A DNA stretch of 27,963 nucleotides from an uncultured Woeseia sp. (GCA_937925605.1 CALALV010000106.1:1-27963), one strand, 5' to 3'. Positions 1 through 7,910 are shown, counted from the stretch's first letter. The notes: a model not told the origin generated them from the letters alone. Translations and numbers: made by a program.

Positions 1-23
1 CGCGCCCGCCCTAGTGTGCTCAC

Positions 24-722
24 ATGGGACTCACCCGCAACAGCCGGCCCGCCGCCCTGCTGCTCGCGCCGGCCGCGTCGCCGGCCGCGCAGGCGACAGG
101 CGTCGATGCCGGCGGCATCGGCCCGCTGCTGATCGGCAGCGCGCTCGTGCTCGTCGCCGGGCTGTTGCTGGCCCGCCATGCCGCCCCGTTCGTCGGCCGC
201 CTGCGCACGCGCCGCGGACGGCGGCGCCTGCGCGCGGCCGTAGCCGCGCTGCGCGCGCCACTGATCGAACGCTGCATCCTGCCGGGCATAGGCGACGGCC
301 TCGCGCGCATCGACTGCGCCGTGCTGACGCCGGCCGGCATCGTCTGTATCCGCGCACTGCACCTCGACGGCACCGTGTTCGGCGCCGACGACGCGGCCCA
401 GTGGAACCGGGTCGACGGCGTCGAGCGGAGCAGCTTCCTGAATCCGCTGATCCAGAACGAGGGGCGCATCCAGGCCCTGCGGCGCGTGGCGCCGGGCATT
501 CCGGTCACTGGCGCCGTAGTCTTCACCGGGCGCGTCGACTTCGCCGTCGCGCCGCCCGCGGGCGTCCTGCGCGTCGCGGAACTCACCGACTGGCTCGCAC
601 GCTACGTGCGCGACAACCCGGCCGCGGCCGATCCGGAAGCCGCATGGTTCAACCTGCGCGCGGTCGCGCAGACGGACGCCGCGGCGCAGCGCGACTTCGA
701 CGCACAGTTAAGCTTCGGCTGA
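24..722 (+). CDS. Membrane-anchored NERD-like domain protein, catalytic motif degenerate
   Basis: This 232-residue protein has a hydrophobic segment at about residues 33-50, followed by an Arg-rich stretch, which suggests one membrane anchor. Residues 78-170 resemble the NERD (nuclease-related) domain: ARIDCAVLTPAGIVCI (94-109), then a DGTVFG turn and QNEGRIQAL at 145-152. In typical NERD proteins the strand after TPAGI carries the E-x-K of the PD-(D/E)xK nuclease core. Here the equivalent positions read R110-A-L112, so Glu and Lys are replaced, while D97 is kept. The fold call is by pattern recognition; loss of the catalytic pair is inferred from my hand alignment. No strong ribosome binding site is visible before the ATG, and only 23 bases precede it, so upstream context is unknown. 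Downstream lie the DUF819 and metallo-beta-lactamase genes on the same strand. Confidence 0.68.
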   Translation: MGLTRNSRPAALLLAPAASPAAQATGVDAGGIGPLLIGSALVLVAGLLLARHAAPFVGRLRTRRGRRRLRAAVAALRAPLIERCILPGIGDGLARIDCAVLTPAGIVCIRALHLDGTVFGADDAAQWNRVDGVERSSFLNPLIQNEGRIQALRRVAPGIPVTGAVVFTGRVDFAVAPPAGVLRVAELTDWLARYVRDNPAAADPEAAWFNLRAVAQTDAAAQRDFDAQLSFG

Positions 723-753
723 GCCGCGCGCGGGCCGGGCCGCGCGGATTCGC

Positions 754-759
754 TATACT
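754..759 (+). promoter_or_regulatory. Possible -10 element before the DUF819 gene
   Basis: TATACT lies in the 71-base gap between the NERD-like gene and the DUF819 gene, 35 bases before the start codon. No convincing -35 box lies 16-18 bases upstream. The same TA[T/C]ACT word recurs upstream of several other genes in this window. Confidence 0.35.
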
Positions 760-793
760 CGCCGCTTCGTCACGACCGCGGTGAGGCCCGAGC

Positions 794-1999
794 ATGCAGC
801 CCGACGTCCTGATCAGTTCGCCCGGCGGCGTCGTCGCCGTTCTTGCCGCGGTCGCCGCGTTCTGGTTCGCGGTCGAGCAGGCGAGCGGCTGGAAGTTCTT
901 CCAGTACGTGCCGCCGCTCCTGTTCATCTACGCGACGCCTGTCTTCCTGAACAATCTCGACGTGATTCCGTCGGCGTCGCCGGTCTACGCCGGACTGAGC
1001 AGCTTCGTGCTGCCGGTGTTCATCGTGCTGATGCTGATCAAGGTCGACGTGCCTGCGGCGGTGCGCATCATGGGGAAGGGTGTGCTGGTCATGCTGCTCG
1101 GCACGCTGGGTGTCGTCGTCGGTGCGGTCGTGTCTTACGCGATCGTGCACCGCTGGCTGGACCCCGACGCCTGGCGCGGCTTCGGCGCGCTCGCCGGCAG
1201 CTGGATCGGCGGCACCGGCAACATGGCCGCGACCAGCGAGATGCTCGACACGCCGCCGGAGCAGTTCGGCCTCGCGGTACTGGCGGACAACGTCATCTAC
1301 ATCATCTGGCTGCCGATCCTGCTCGCCTCCAAGAATTTCGCCGAGCAGTTCAACCGCTGGGCGAAAGTGCCGGAAGACCGGCTGCGCATGATGGACCGCG
1401 CGTCCGCGCAGGTCCTCGAGCAGGAGCGCAACCCGGAGATGCGCGACTTCATCTATCTCGGGGCAATCGCGATCGGCGTCACGTGGATATCGAACCAGCT
1501 CGCAGGCGCGCTGTTTGCATGGACGGAGTCCGCGCTGCCGGCACTGACCGGCATGCTGACCGAGTCGACCTGGCGCATCCTGCTGATCACGACGATCGCG
1601 CTGTCGCTGTCGGTCACGCGGGTCTCGCGCCTGCCGGCGGCGACGCCGCTCGGCACCGCGCTGATCTACGTATTCGTCGCCGGCATGGGCGCGCGCGCCT
1701 CGATCGAGGGCTTCGGCCAGGCGCCGGCATTCCTGCTCGGCGCGCTGATCTGGATCTTCGTGCACGGCGCGTTCTGCCTGCTCGGGGCGAAGCTGTTCCG
1801 GGTCGACGTGCACAGCGCCGCGATCGCCTCGGCCGCGAACATCGGCGCAGCCGCTTCCGCGCCGATCGTCGCGGCCTTCCACCGGCCGAGCCTCGTGCCG
1901 GTGTCGGTCCTGATGGCCCTGATCGGTTACGCCCTCGGCAACTACGTCGCGCCGCTCGCGGGACACCTGGCGCGCATCGCGGTCGGCCAGCCCGGCTGA
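794..1999 (+). CDS. DUF819 family multipass membrane protein
   Basis: The 401-residue product is almost wholly hydrophobic, with about ten predicted membrane segments spread from residue 10 to 395. The opening (a helix, then WKFFQYVPPLLFIY near residues 33-46 and NLDVIP near 55-60) and the central glycine-rich stretch with SWIGGTGNMAA (about 136-146) are typical of the DUF819 (YjcL-like) family, whose transport or other function is unknown. Length fits the family (about 380-400 residues). The ATG at 794 is preceded by GAGG at a spacing of about 7 bases. The stop is 9 bases before the start of the metallo-beta-lactamase gene, so the two are probably co-transcribed. A substrate cannot be proposed from sequence. 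Confidence 0.85.
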   Translation: MQPDVLISSPGGVVAVLAAVAAFWFAVEQASGWKFFQYVPPLLFIYATPVFLNNLDVIPSASPVYAGLSSFVLPVFIVLMLIKVDVPAAVRIMGKGVLVMLLGTLGVVVGAVVSYAIVHRWLDPDAWRGFGALAGSWIGGTGNMAATSEMLDTPPEQFGLAVLADNVIYIIWLPILLASKNFAEQFNRWAKVPEDRLRMMDRASAQVLEQERNPEMRDFIYLGAIAIGVTWISNQLAGALFAWTESALPALTGMLTESTWRILLITTIALSLSVTRVSRLPAATPLGTALIYVFVAGMGARASIEGFGQAPAFLLGALIWIFVHGAFCLLGAKLFRVDVHSAAIASAANIGAAASAPIVAAFHRPSLVPVSVLMALIGYALGNYVAPLAGHLARIAVGQPG

Positions 2000-2008
2000 G
2001 GCCCGCGC

Positions 2009-3022
2009 ATGCGCCGCCTGCTGCGCGCCGTCAAGATAACTGCGATCGCGCTCGCCGCGGTCGCGCTCGGGGGGCTCGCGTTACTCGCCTGGCTGTGGCA
2101 GGACCGTACCGCGCCGGCCGACCTGCCGGTTGCGACCGCGATCGGCGCGGCCGACACGGCGGACCGCGTGACCGCGACCTGGCTCGGCATCACGACGCTG
2201 CTATTCGACGACGGCGAGACGCAGATCCTCACGGACGGCACGATCTCGCGCTACCCGCTGGCGAAACTGCTCCTCGGCTGGCCGCTCGAATCGGATTTCG
2301 CCGCGATCAACCGGGCACTCGACGAGTACCGCGTCGACCACTTGCGTGCCATCGTGCCGCTGCACTCGCACTTCGACCACGTCATCGACGCCGGCCACGT
2401 GGCCAACCGTACCGGTGCGATGGTGCTCGGCTCGGAGTCGAGCGCGAACGTCGCGCGCGGCAGCGACGTGCCGGTCGACCAGTACCAGACGCTGCAATAC
2501 AACGAGTCGCGCTACTTCGGCCAGTTCACGCTGACGTTGCGGCCGTCTCGGCACGTCGCGCTGCTGCCCGGCGGCTCGCACCTGCATGCCGGCGTGATCG
2601 ACGCGCCGCTGTCGCAGCCGGCCCCGGCCAGCGCCTACCGCACCGGCGAGACCTACACGCTGCGCATCGAGCACCCGGCCGGTACGTCGCTGGTCCAGGG
2701 CAGCGCGGGCTTCGTAGAGGGCCAGCTCGCGGGCGTCCGCGCCGACGTGGTCTGGCTGAGCGTCGCCGGCGTCGCCGGGCTCGGCCGCGACTACGCGCGC
2801 AGCTACTGGGACGAACTCGTCACGGGCACCGGCGCCCGGCGCGTCTACCTCGTGCACTTCGACGATTTCACGCGCCCGTTCGGCGAGGTCGCGCTGTTTC
2901 CGGACGTCGTCGACGACGTCGCCAGCGCGGCGGCGTGGTTCGCGGAATTCGCCGCCGCCGCGGAACCGCCGGTCGAGGTACGGGTGCCGCCGTTCGGCGA
3001 ACCGCTGGTGCTCTACGAGTAG
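2009..3022 (+). CDS. Membrane-anchored metallo-beta-lactamase-fold hydrolase
   Basis: The 337-residue protein starts with a hydrophobic segment (about residues 8-30) that could be an uncleaved anchor, placing the rest in the periplasm. The metal-binding signature of the metallo-beta-lactamase superfamily, HSHFDH, lies at residues 119-124 (H119, H121, D123, H124). Further possible ligands are H222, in EHPAG, and H283, in LVHFDDF. This superfamily covers many hydrolases (lactonases, phosphodiesterases, sulfatases), and nothing here fixes the substrate. The ATG at 2009 is preceded by GAGG with about 7-base spacing, right after the DUF819 stop. The gene is convergent with the GIY-YIG gene, leaving only 5 bases between the two stop codons. 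Confidence 0.85.
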   Translation: MRRLLRAVKITAIALAAVALGGLALLAWLWQDRTAPADLPVATAIGAADTADRVTATWLGITTLLFDDGETQILTDGTISRYPLAKLLLGWPLESDFAAINRALDEYRVDHLRAIVPLHSHFDHVIDAGHVANRTGAMVLGSESSANVARGSDVPVDQYQTLQYNESRYFGQFTLTLRPSRHVALLPGGSHLHAGVIDAPLSQPAPASAYRTGETYTLRIEHPAGTSLVQGSAGFVEGQLAGVRADVVWLSVAGVAGLGRDYARSYWDELVTGTGARRVYLVHFDDFTRPFGEVALFPDVVDDVASAAAWFAEFAAAAEPPVEVRVPPFGEPLVLYE

Positions 3023-3027
3023 CGGCG

Positions 3028-3333
3028 CTACGGCTTCGGCGTCAGCAGCGAGTCGAGCCGGTCCGGGTTCGCGAGCAGCGCCTCCTTGGCGGCCTTCGAC
3101 AGGCGCTTGATGTCCCGCTCCAGCCGCAGCGCGGCGCCCCTCCCGCCGACGACCCGCTCGAGCTCCAGCCGGAAAGGGCCGCGCCCGCGCAGGTACTTGG
3201 CACCACGCACGCCGCGCTCGTGCTCGGCCATGCGGCGCGCGACGTCGAGCGCGATGCCGGTGTACAGGCTGCCGTCGGCGCAGCGCAGCAGGTAGACGCT
3301 CCAGCGGCTGCCGGAGAAGCCGCCGTCAGGCAT
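3028..3333 (-). CDS. GIY-YIG domain protein (UPF0213/YhbQ-like)
   Basis: This 101-residue protein is essentially a lone GIY-YIG domain. The strand pair reads SVYLLRCADGSLYTGIA (about residues 12-28), with VYLL and YTGIA as the two halves of the signature, followed by a helix with the conserved Arg (DVARRMAEH) and the GAKYLRGRGP segment usual in UPF0213 proteins. Members are small proteins of about 90-110 residues; nuclease activity is assumed rather than established for most. I chose the ATG at 3333 over longer in-frame options because the domain begins soon after it and because it overlaps the preceding gene's stop by 8 bases (ATGCCTGA), suggesting translational coupling. The further upstream frame has no family resemblance. 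Confidence 0.87.
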   Translation of the reverse strand: MPDGGFSGSRWSVYLLRCADGSLYTGIALDVARRMAEHERGVRGAKYLRGRGPFRLELERVVGGRGAALRLERDIKRLSKAAKEALLANPDRLDSLLTPKP

Positions 3334-3697
3334 GGCCGCCCTCGAGGCACTCGCCCAGCACGCGGAAAGCGCCCGCCTCGACACTCGCCTTGTTGCTGGC
3401 CGACGCGGCATAGCTCAGGACGATTTCGTCGGCGCCGTCGAGGGCCGGCTCCGGGCCGTGCAGCTTCAGCGTGAGCATGTTCTCTCCGAGCCGCGCCTCG
3501 CGTACCAGGTCGTGCCCGGCCAGCTGCTGCTCGTTGATCTCGAGGTACACGGCGCGGCCGATGCGCTCGCCGTCGCCGCGCATCAGCAGCAGGTAGTCGT
3601 CGATCTCGCCGGCGGCAGAGGTGCGCGCGAAGAACAGCATCAATGCACTGTCGCGTACGTCGAAGGCCACGGTGTCGTACTGGCGATGGCAGGTCAT
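3326..3697 (-). CDS. Small uncharacterised protein, possibly Imm10-like fold
   Basis: I do not recognise this 123-residue soluble protein with certainty. It has no signal peptide. The order DDYLLLMR (about 33-40), VYLEINEQQ (about 50-58), then LTLKLHG and ADEIVLSY resembles the pattern of the Imm10 family, found among polymorphic-toxin immunity proteins and also as solitary genes. That is a hand comparison only. No toxin gene lies beside it; the coupled downstream partner is the GIY-YIG protein, whose start codon overlaps this stop. The ribosome binding site before the ATG at 3697 is weak. A TACACT word at 3727-3732 on the same strand could be its -10 box. Confidence 0.6.
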   Translation of the reverse strand: MTCHRQYDTVAFDVRDSALMLFFARTSAAGEIDDYLLLMRGDGERIGRAVYLEINEQQLAGHDLVREARLGENMLTLKLHGPEPALDGADEIVLSYAASASNKASVEAGAFRVLGECLEGGHA

Positions 3698-3726
3698 CAG
3701 TGGAGTCCGCCGGCTGCCGGAATCCC

Positions 3727-3732
3727 AGTGTA
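3727..3732 (-). promoter_or_regulatory. Possible -10 element for the small protein / GIY-YIG pair
   Basis: TACACT on the minus strand lies about 30 bases before the ATG at 3697, in the 60-base gap after the acyltransferase gene. No good -35 is seen. It matches the -10 words found before other genes of the window. Confidence 0.3.
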
Positions 3733-3757
3733 CGCGAACCGGCCGCGCGCTGCCGGC

Positions 3758-4732
3758 TCAGCGGCCGAACTCGGCGATGCGCTCGTCCTTCTCGCTCCAG
3801 ACCTCGCCCAGCCAGCGGTGAAACCGGCGCCGGTACTCGCGATCGCCGACGTAGTCGCCGTCGATCATCCAGGTCTCGACCGGTCGACGCTGCACCTCGA
3901 CGACTACGGCGTCGAGTTCGCCGCAGACCATGTCCCAGAACTTGGGGATCCGGCCCGGGTAGATCACCGTCACGTCGAGAATCGCCGAGAACATGTCACC
4001 CATCGTGGACAACGCGAGCGCAACGCCGCCGGCACGCGGCATCAGCAGGTGCCGGTACGGCGATTCGCGCCGGGCCCGCTTGTCGTCGCTGAAGCGAGTG
4101 CCCTCGACGAAGTTGATGACCGAGGTCGGCGTGTCGCGGAATTTCTCGCAGGCACGACGCGTGGCTTCGAGATCGCTGCCTTTTTTCTCCGGATGGCGCG
4201 CCAGGTAGGACTTCGAATGCCGCTCCATGAACGGCATGTCGAGTGCCCAGAAGCCGGCGCCCAGCAGCGGGAACCACTTGAGCTGCTTCTTGATGAAGAA
4301 CTTCAGGAGCGGGATGCGACGGTTGAACAGCGTCTGCAGCACGACGATGTCGACCCAGGACTGGTGATTGACCAGCACCAGGTACCACTCGTCCATGCGC
4401 AGGGTCTCCGCTCCGCGCAAGGTCCAGTCGGTGTCGTTGACGAGACCGAACAGCAGTGCGTTGCCGCCGATCCAGGCCTCGGCTATCGCCATCAGCCAGC
4501 GGGTCAGCACGCGCCGGACGGCCGCCACGGGCAGCAGCAGCTTGACCAGCGCGAGCAGCAGCAGCGGCACGATCCACAGGACCGTGTTCAGCGTCAGGCC
4601 CGCGAACACGGCGGTGCCTTTCAGGTTGCGCCCGAACGATTTCAGCGCCAGCTCCGGTTTCCCCCCAGACAGGGGGCGGCATTCTAGCGAAATCGGCGCG
4701 ACCGCGCGGCGCTTGCGCCGCTTGCCGTGCAC
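3758..4732 (-). CDS. 1-acyl-glycerol-3-phosphate-type acyltransferase, YihG-like
   Basis: The protein (up to 324 residues) carries the LPLAT/PlsC signatures: NHQSWVD with the HX4D catalytic pair H123/D128, the FVEGTR block at 208-213, and a PRAGG block near 232-236. Two hydrophobic segments (about 40-70 and 80-97) precede the catalytic domain. The long spacing, the FFIKKQLKWFP segment and total length resemble E. coli YihG, a membrane-bound acyltransferase of phospholipid metabolism. The start is uncertain. The GTG at 4732 has AGGG about 6 bases upstream, but the first 30 residues are basic and low in family similarity, and a CCCCC/GGGGG hairpin lies at 4662-4676 within that stretch. A non-standard start nearer residue 28-30, after GGAG, is possible. 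It is divergent from the molybdenum hydroxylase genes. Confidence 0.88.
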   Translation of the reverse strand: MHGKRRKRRAVAPISLECRPLSGGKPELALKSFGRNLKGTAVFAGLTLNTVLWIVPLLLLALVKLLLPVAAVRRVLTRWLMAIAEAWIGGNALLFGLVNDTDWTLRGAETLRMDEWYLVLVNHQSWVDIVVLQTLFNRRIPLLKFFIKKQLKWFPLLGAGFWALDMPFMERHSKSYLARHPEKKGSDLEATRRACEKFRDTPTSVINFVEGTRFSDDKRARRESPYRHLLMPRAGGVALALSTMGDMFSAILDVTVIYPGRIPKFWDMVCGELDAVVVEVQRRPVETWMIDGDYVGDREYRRRFHRWLGEVWSEKDERIAEFGR

Positions 4733-4751
4733 GCCGGCCCTGGCGTAGGGT

Positions 4752-4772
4752 CGGCAGGCCGCCCGCCTGCCG
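4752..4772. promoter_or_regulatory. Perfect 8-bp inverted repeat between divergent genes
   Basis: CGGCAGGC (4752-4759) and GCCTGCCG (4765-4772) are perfect inverted repeats around a 5-base loop. They lie in the 59-base gap between the acyltransferase (-) and the molybdenum hydroxylase operon (+), about 20 bases before the ATG at 4792. This could be a regulator-binding operator or a leader hairpin; no terminator-like T tract follows. No regulator gene is adjacent. Confidence 0.4.
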
Positions 4773-4791
4773 CAACCGGAGGCCCATCCGC

Positions 4792-5271
4792 ATGGTGACT
4801 TTGACCGTCAACGGCGAGAGCCACGTGCTCGACGTCGACCCGCGCACACCGCTGCTGTGGGTGCTGCGCGAACAACTCGCGCTGACCGGCACGAAGTTCG
4901 GCTGCGGCATCGCGCAGTGCGGCGCCTGCACCGTGCATCTGGACGGGCAGCCGGTGCGCGCCTGCGTCACGCCGGTAGCGGCCGCCGAGGGCCGCCGCGT
5001 GCGGACGATCGAGGACCTCGCGGCCGGCGGCCGCCTGCACCCGCTGCAGCAGGCCTGGATCGACGAGCAGGTGCCGCAGTGCGGCTACTGCCAGTCGGGC
5101 CAGCTCATGGCCGCCGCGGCGCTGCTCGAGACGAATCCGGACCCGGACGACGAGGAGATCGACGCGGCGCTGCGCGGCAACATCTGCCGCTGTGGCACCT
5201 ACCAGCGGATCCGCCGCGGCGTCCGGCGCGCCGCGCGTGCGCTCGCCGCCGGGGAGCAAGACGATGGCTAG
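4792..5271 (+). CDS. [2Fe-2S] subunit of molybdenum hydroxylase (isoquinoline 1-oxidoreductase alpha-like)
   Basis: The 159-residue product is the small iron-sulfur subunit of a xanthine-oxidase-family hydroxylase. The N-terminal plant-ferredoxin-type cluster is bound by C38, C43, C46 (CGIAQCGAC) and C58. The C-terminal all-helical cluster is bound by C97 and C100 (CGYC) and by C132 and C134 (CRC). Length and the GNICRCGTYQRIR ending match the IorA/quinoline-oxidoreductase group. It passes electrons from the molybdenum centre of the partner encoded next to an acceptor. The ATG at 4792 is preceded by GGAGG at about 9 bases. The stop overlaps the large-subunit start by 8 bases (ATGGCTAG), a sign of coupled translation. 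Confidence 0.95.
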   Translation: MVTLTVNGESHVLDVDPRTPLLWVLREQLALTGTKFGCGIAQCGACTVHLDGQPVRACVTPVAAAEGRRVRTIEDLAAGGRLHPLQQAWIDEQVPQCGYCQSGQLMAAAALLETNPDPDDEEIDAALRGNICRCGTYQRIRRGVRRAARALAAGEQDDG

Positions 5272-7495
5272 GTGGACGCGGCGCGCCGTGATCGCGACCG
5301 GCGTCGCGGCCGGCGGGCTGCTCGCCGTCGGCGTCGGCATCCGCCGCGTCGCCCTGAGCGAGTCTCTCGCGCCGCTCGTCGCCGCCGACGGCGAGCAGGT
5401 CTTCCACATCTCGCTCACGCTCGCACCCGACAACGGCGTGACCGCGATCGTGCCGCACGCCGAGATGGGCCAGGGCGTGCACACGTCGCTCGCGATGATG
5501 CTCGCGGACGAGCTCGACGCCGACTGGGAAAAGGTCAGCGTGCGCGAGGCACCGGCGACCCGCGACTACGCGAACTACGCGCTGGCGCGCGGCTACCTGC
5601 TGGGCGAGCGCGACGTGCCCGGATTCCTGCTGCCGACCGTGGACGGCTTCTTCCTGGCTGCGACCCGCTTCGAGGCGCTGCAAATCACCGGCGGCAGCCT
5701 GTCGGTGCGTACGACGGGCCGCTACGCGATGCGCATAGCCGGTGCCGCCGCGCGCGAGATGCTCGTTACCGCCGCCGCCGATGCCTGGGCGGTGCCCCGG
5801 GCCGAGCTGCTCACCCGCCGCGGCGAGCTGCTGCACGCGCCGAGCGGCCGGCGCGCCCGCTACGCGGACTTCGCCGAACGCGCGGCGGCGCTGCCCGAAC
5901 CCCCGGCGCCGCGGCTCAAAGCGCCGGACGAATTCACGCTGATGGGCACGTCGCCGCCGCGCCTCGACGTGCCGCCCAAGGTCGACGGCACGGCGCGCTT
6001 CGGGATCGACGTCGCGCTGCCGGGCATGCGTTACGCGGCCGTGCGCGCGGCGCCGGTCTTCGGCGCGCGGGTCGACAGTATTGCGACCGAATCAGTGCAG
6101 GACCTGCCGGGCGTGCGCCGCGTGGTCGACCTGGGCGACGCGGTCGCGGTCGTCGCGGACGGCTACTGGCAGGCGGAGCAGGCACTCCGGCAGCTCGATG
6201 TGCGCTTCACGGCCAGCGGCAACGAATCAGTGGACCAGGACGACATCTATCGCCGCTTCGCCGACAGTCTCGAGCGCGCGGCAGCCGACGACGCGTTCAC
6301 GACCGACCTCCGCCGCGGCGACGCGCCGGGCCGCCTGGCCGCGGGCGGCCGCCTGGTCAGCGCGGAGTACCGGGTACCGTACCTCGCCCATGCGACCATG
6401 GAACCGATGAACTGCACGGCCGTGGTCGCCGACGGGCGCTGCGAACTGTGGCTCGGCACGCAGAATCCGCTCGGCTTCGCGAAGGATGTCGCCGGGGCGC
6501 TGGACCTCGACATCGACGACGTGCGCGTCCACAACCAGTACCTGGGCGGTGGCTTCGGCCGCCGGGCCTTCCCGGACTTCGCCATCCAGGCCGCCCGCAT
6601 CGCGCGCGAGGCAGGTACACCGGTCAAGTTGATCTGGTCGCGCGAGGAAGACATGCGTCACGACCACTACCGGCAGGCGAACGTCAGCCGCTTCCGCGCG
6701 CTGCTCGACGATACCGGGCGACCGCAGGCGTGGGAAAACAGCTACGTCGACAAGCACGACCCGGAAGAGGCGCCGCACATTCCGTATGCCATCGAGAACC
6801 AGCTGATTCGTTTCGTCGAGAGCCCGACTCACGTGCCCTGGGGCTTCTGGCGCAGCGTCGATCATTCGCTGCACGCGTTCTTCACCGAGTCGTTCATCGA
6901 CGAACTCGCAGTCGCGGCCGGGCAGGATCCCTACCGCTACCGGCGTGCGTTGCTGGCCGGCGAACCCCGCTTTCGGGCCGTGCTGGACCTGGCGGCAGAG
7001 CGCTCGGGCTGGGACCGGCCGCTACCCGCGGGCCACGGCCGCGGCATCGCGATCCACCGGTCCTTCGGCACGATCGTCGCGCAGGTCGTCGAGGCCACGG
7101 TCGAGGACGGGCGGCCGCGCGTGCAGCGCGTCGTCTGTGCCGTCGATGCCGGTTTCGCCGTGCACCCGGACGGGCTTCGCGCGCAGATGGAGAGCGGCAT
7201 CGTCTACGGGCTGACCGCGGCCCTGTACGGGGAAATCTCGATACGCGGCGGCGCCGTGCGGCAGGGCAACTTCCACGACTACCCGATGCTGCGCATCGAC
7301 GAGTCGCCGCTGATAGAGACGCACATCGTCGACGGCGGCGGGCCGCTCGGCGGCGCCGGCGAGCCCGGCACCCCGGCCATCGCGCCCGCATTGGCAAACG
7401 CCGTCTACGCCGCGACGGGCATCCGCGTCCGCGAGTTGCCGTTCGCCCGCCACGACCTGTCCCGGCCGGAGCGACCGGGCCGCGACATCGCCTGA
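5264..7495 (+). CDS. Molybdopterin-binding large subunit of xanthine dehydrogenase family (IorB-like)
   Basis: The 743-residue subunit binds the molybdenum-pterin cofactor and hydroxylates an unidentified substrate, probably an N-heterocycle or aldehyde. The N-terminus has a twin-arginine-like leader (WTRRAVIATG, then a hydrophobic run to about residue 27), typical of IorB-type enzymes and implying export of the folded complex. Cofactor signatures include YLGGGFGRR near residues 426-434 and GGAGEPGTPAIAPA near 700, whose Glu corresponds to the family's catalytic base. AHAxVEP-like HATMEPMNC lies near 376-384. The start at 5264 is chosen because it begins the leader and overlaps the small-subunit stop. 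IorAB-type systems often have a c-type cytochrome or a maturation factor nearby; neither is present. It is convergent with ppiC, with 8 bases between stop codons. Confidence 0.93.
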   Translation: MARWTRRAVIATGVAAGGLLAVGVGIRRVALSESLAPLVAADGEQVFHISLTLAPDNGVTAIVPHAEMGQGVHTSLAMMLADELDADWEKVSVREAPATRDYANYALARGYLLGERDVPGFLLPTVDGFFLAATRFEALQITGGSLSVRTTGRYAMRIAGAAAREMLVTAAADAWAVPRAELLTRRGELLHAPSGRRARYADFAERAAALPEPPAPRLKAPDEFTLMGTSPPRLDVPPKVDGTARFGIDVALPGMRYAAVRAAPVFGARVDSIATESVQDLPGVRRVVDLGDAVAVVADGYWQAEQALRQLDVRFTASGNESVDQDDIYRRFADSLERAAADDAFTTDLRRGDAPGRLAAGGRLVSAEYRVPYLAHATMEPMNCTAVVADGRCELWLGTQNPLGFAKDVAGALDLDIDDVRVHNQYLGGGFGRRAFPDFAIQAARIAREAGTPVKLIWSREEDMRHDHYRQANVSRFRALLDDTGRPQAWENSYVDKHDPEEAPHIPYAIENQLIRFVESPTHVPWGFWRSVDHSLHAFFTESFIDELAVAAGQDPYRYRRALLAGEPRFRAVLDLAAERSGWDRPLPAGHGRGIAIHRSFGTIVAQVVEATVEDGRPRVQRVVCAVDAGFAVHPDGLRAQMESGIVYGLTAALYGEISIRGGAVRQGNFHDYPMLRIDESPLIETHIVDGGGPLGGAGEPGTPAIAPALANAVYAATGIRVRELPFARHDLSRPERPGRDIA

Positions 7496-7503
7496 CGGCG
7501 CGC

Positions 7504-7785
7504 TCAGTCGCTGCGCGAGGTTACTTCCAGCAGGTGGTAGCCGAACTGGGTCCTGACCAGCCCCTGCACGCTGTTCAGGTCGGCACTGAAGACGACCTCG
7601 TCGAACTCCTTGACCATCATGCCGGGCGCGAACTCGCCGAGTTCCCCGCCGCGCTGTCCGGACGGGCAGTTCGAATGCTCCCTGGCGAGCTCGGCGAAAT
7701 CCGCACCGCCCTCGATCTTTTCCTTGAGCCGGCGGCACTCCTCTTCGCTGTCGACGAGGATGTGGCGTGCGGTTGCTGAGGCCAT
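7504..7785 (-). CDS. ppiC: Peptidyl-prolyl cis-trans isomerase, parvulin type
   Basis: The 93-residue product is a single parvulin domain with no signal peptide, exactly the size of E. coli PpiC, so cytoplasmic action is expected. Visible landmarks are ARHILV near residues 5-10, FAELAREHSNCPSGQRGGELG near the centre and FGYHLLEV near the end. These are the hallmark strands and loops of the rotamase PpiC/PpiD family, including the conserved terminal His. The ATG at 7785 is preferred over upstream in-frame starts because the domain begins at once and GGAG lies 7 bases before it. The gene stands alone between two convergently or divergently oriented units. Confidence 0.94.
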   Translation of the reverse strand: MASATARHILVDSEEECRRLKEKIEGGADFAELAREHSNCPSGQRGGELGEFAPGMMVKEFDEVVFSADLNSVQGLVRTQFGYHLLEVTSRSD

Positions 7786-7853
7786 GCTGTTGCTCCGTTG
7801 CGGGACCAGGGCGGCATTATTCCGCAATCGGTGGCCGCTTGCATGCGCGCGGC

Positions 7854-7883
7854 CTGACAGTAGCCGCGGCCTGCCTGTACACT
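7854..7883 (+). promoter_or_regulatory. Candidate sigma-70 promoter for the small membrane protein gene
   Basis: CTGACA (7854-7859) resembles the -35 consensus at five of six bases, and TACACT (7878-7883) resembles the -10. The spacer is 18 bases. Transcription would start near 7890, about 20 bases before the GTG at 7911. This is the best-looking promoter in the window. Confidence 0.5.
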
Positions 7884-7910
7884 CGGCCGCGGGCTTCGGG
7901 GACCTCTCAA

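Noticed and set aside
781..3474. Very long open frame (897 codons) on the plus strand over the DUF819 and metallo-beta-lactamase genes
   Set aside because: Its translation is Arg/Ala-rich low-complexity sequence typical of out-of-frame high-GC DNA, and the real genes in another frame have clear motifs.
5272..7779. 835-codon frame overlapping the molybdenum hydroxylase large subunit
   Set aside because: Arg-rich shadow of the real gene; the true frame carries cofactor motifs and a leader.
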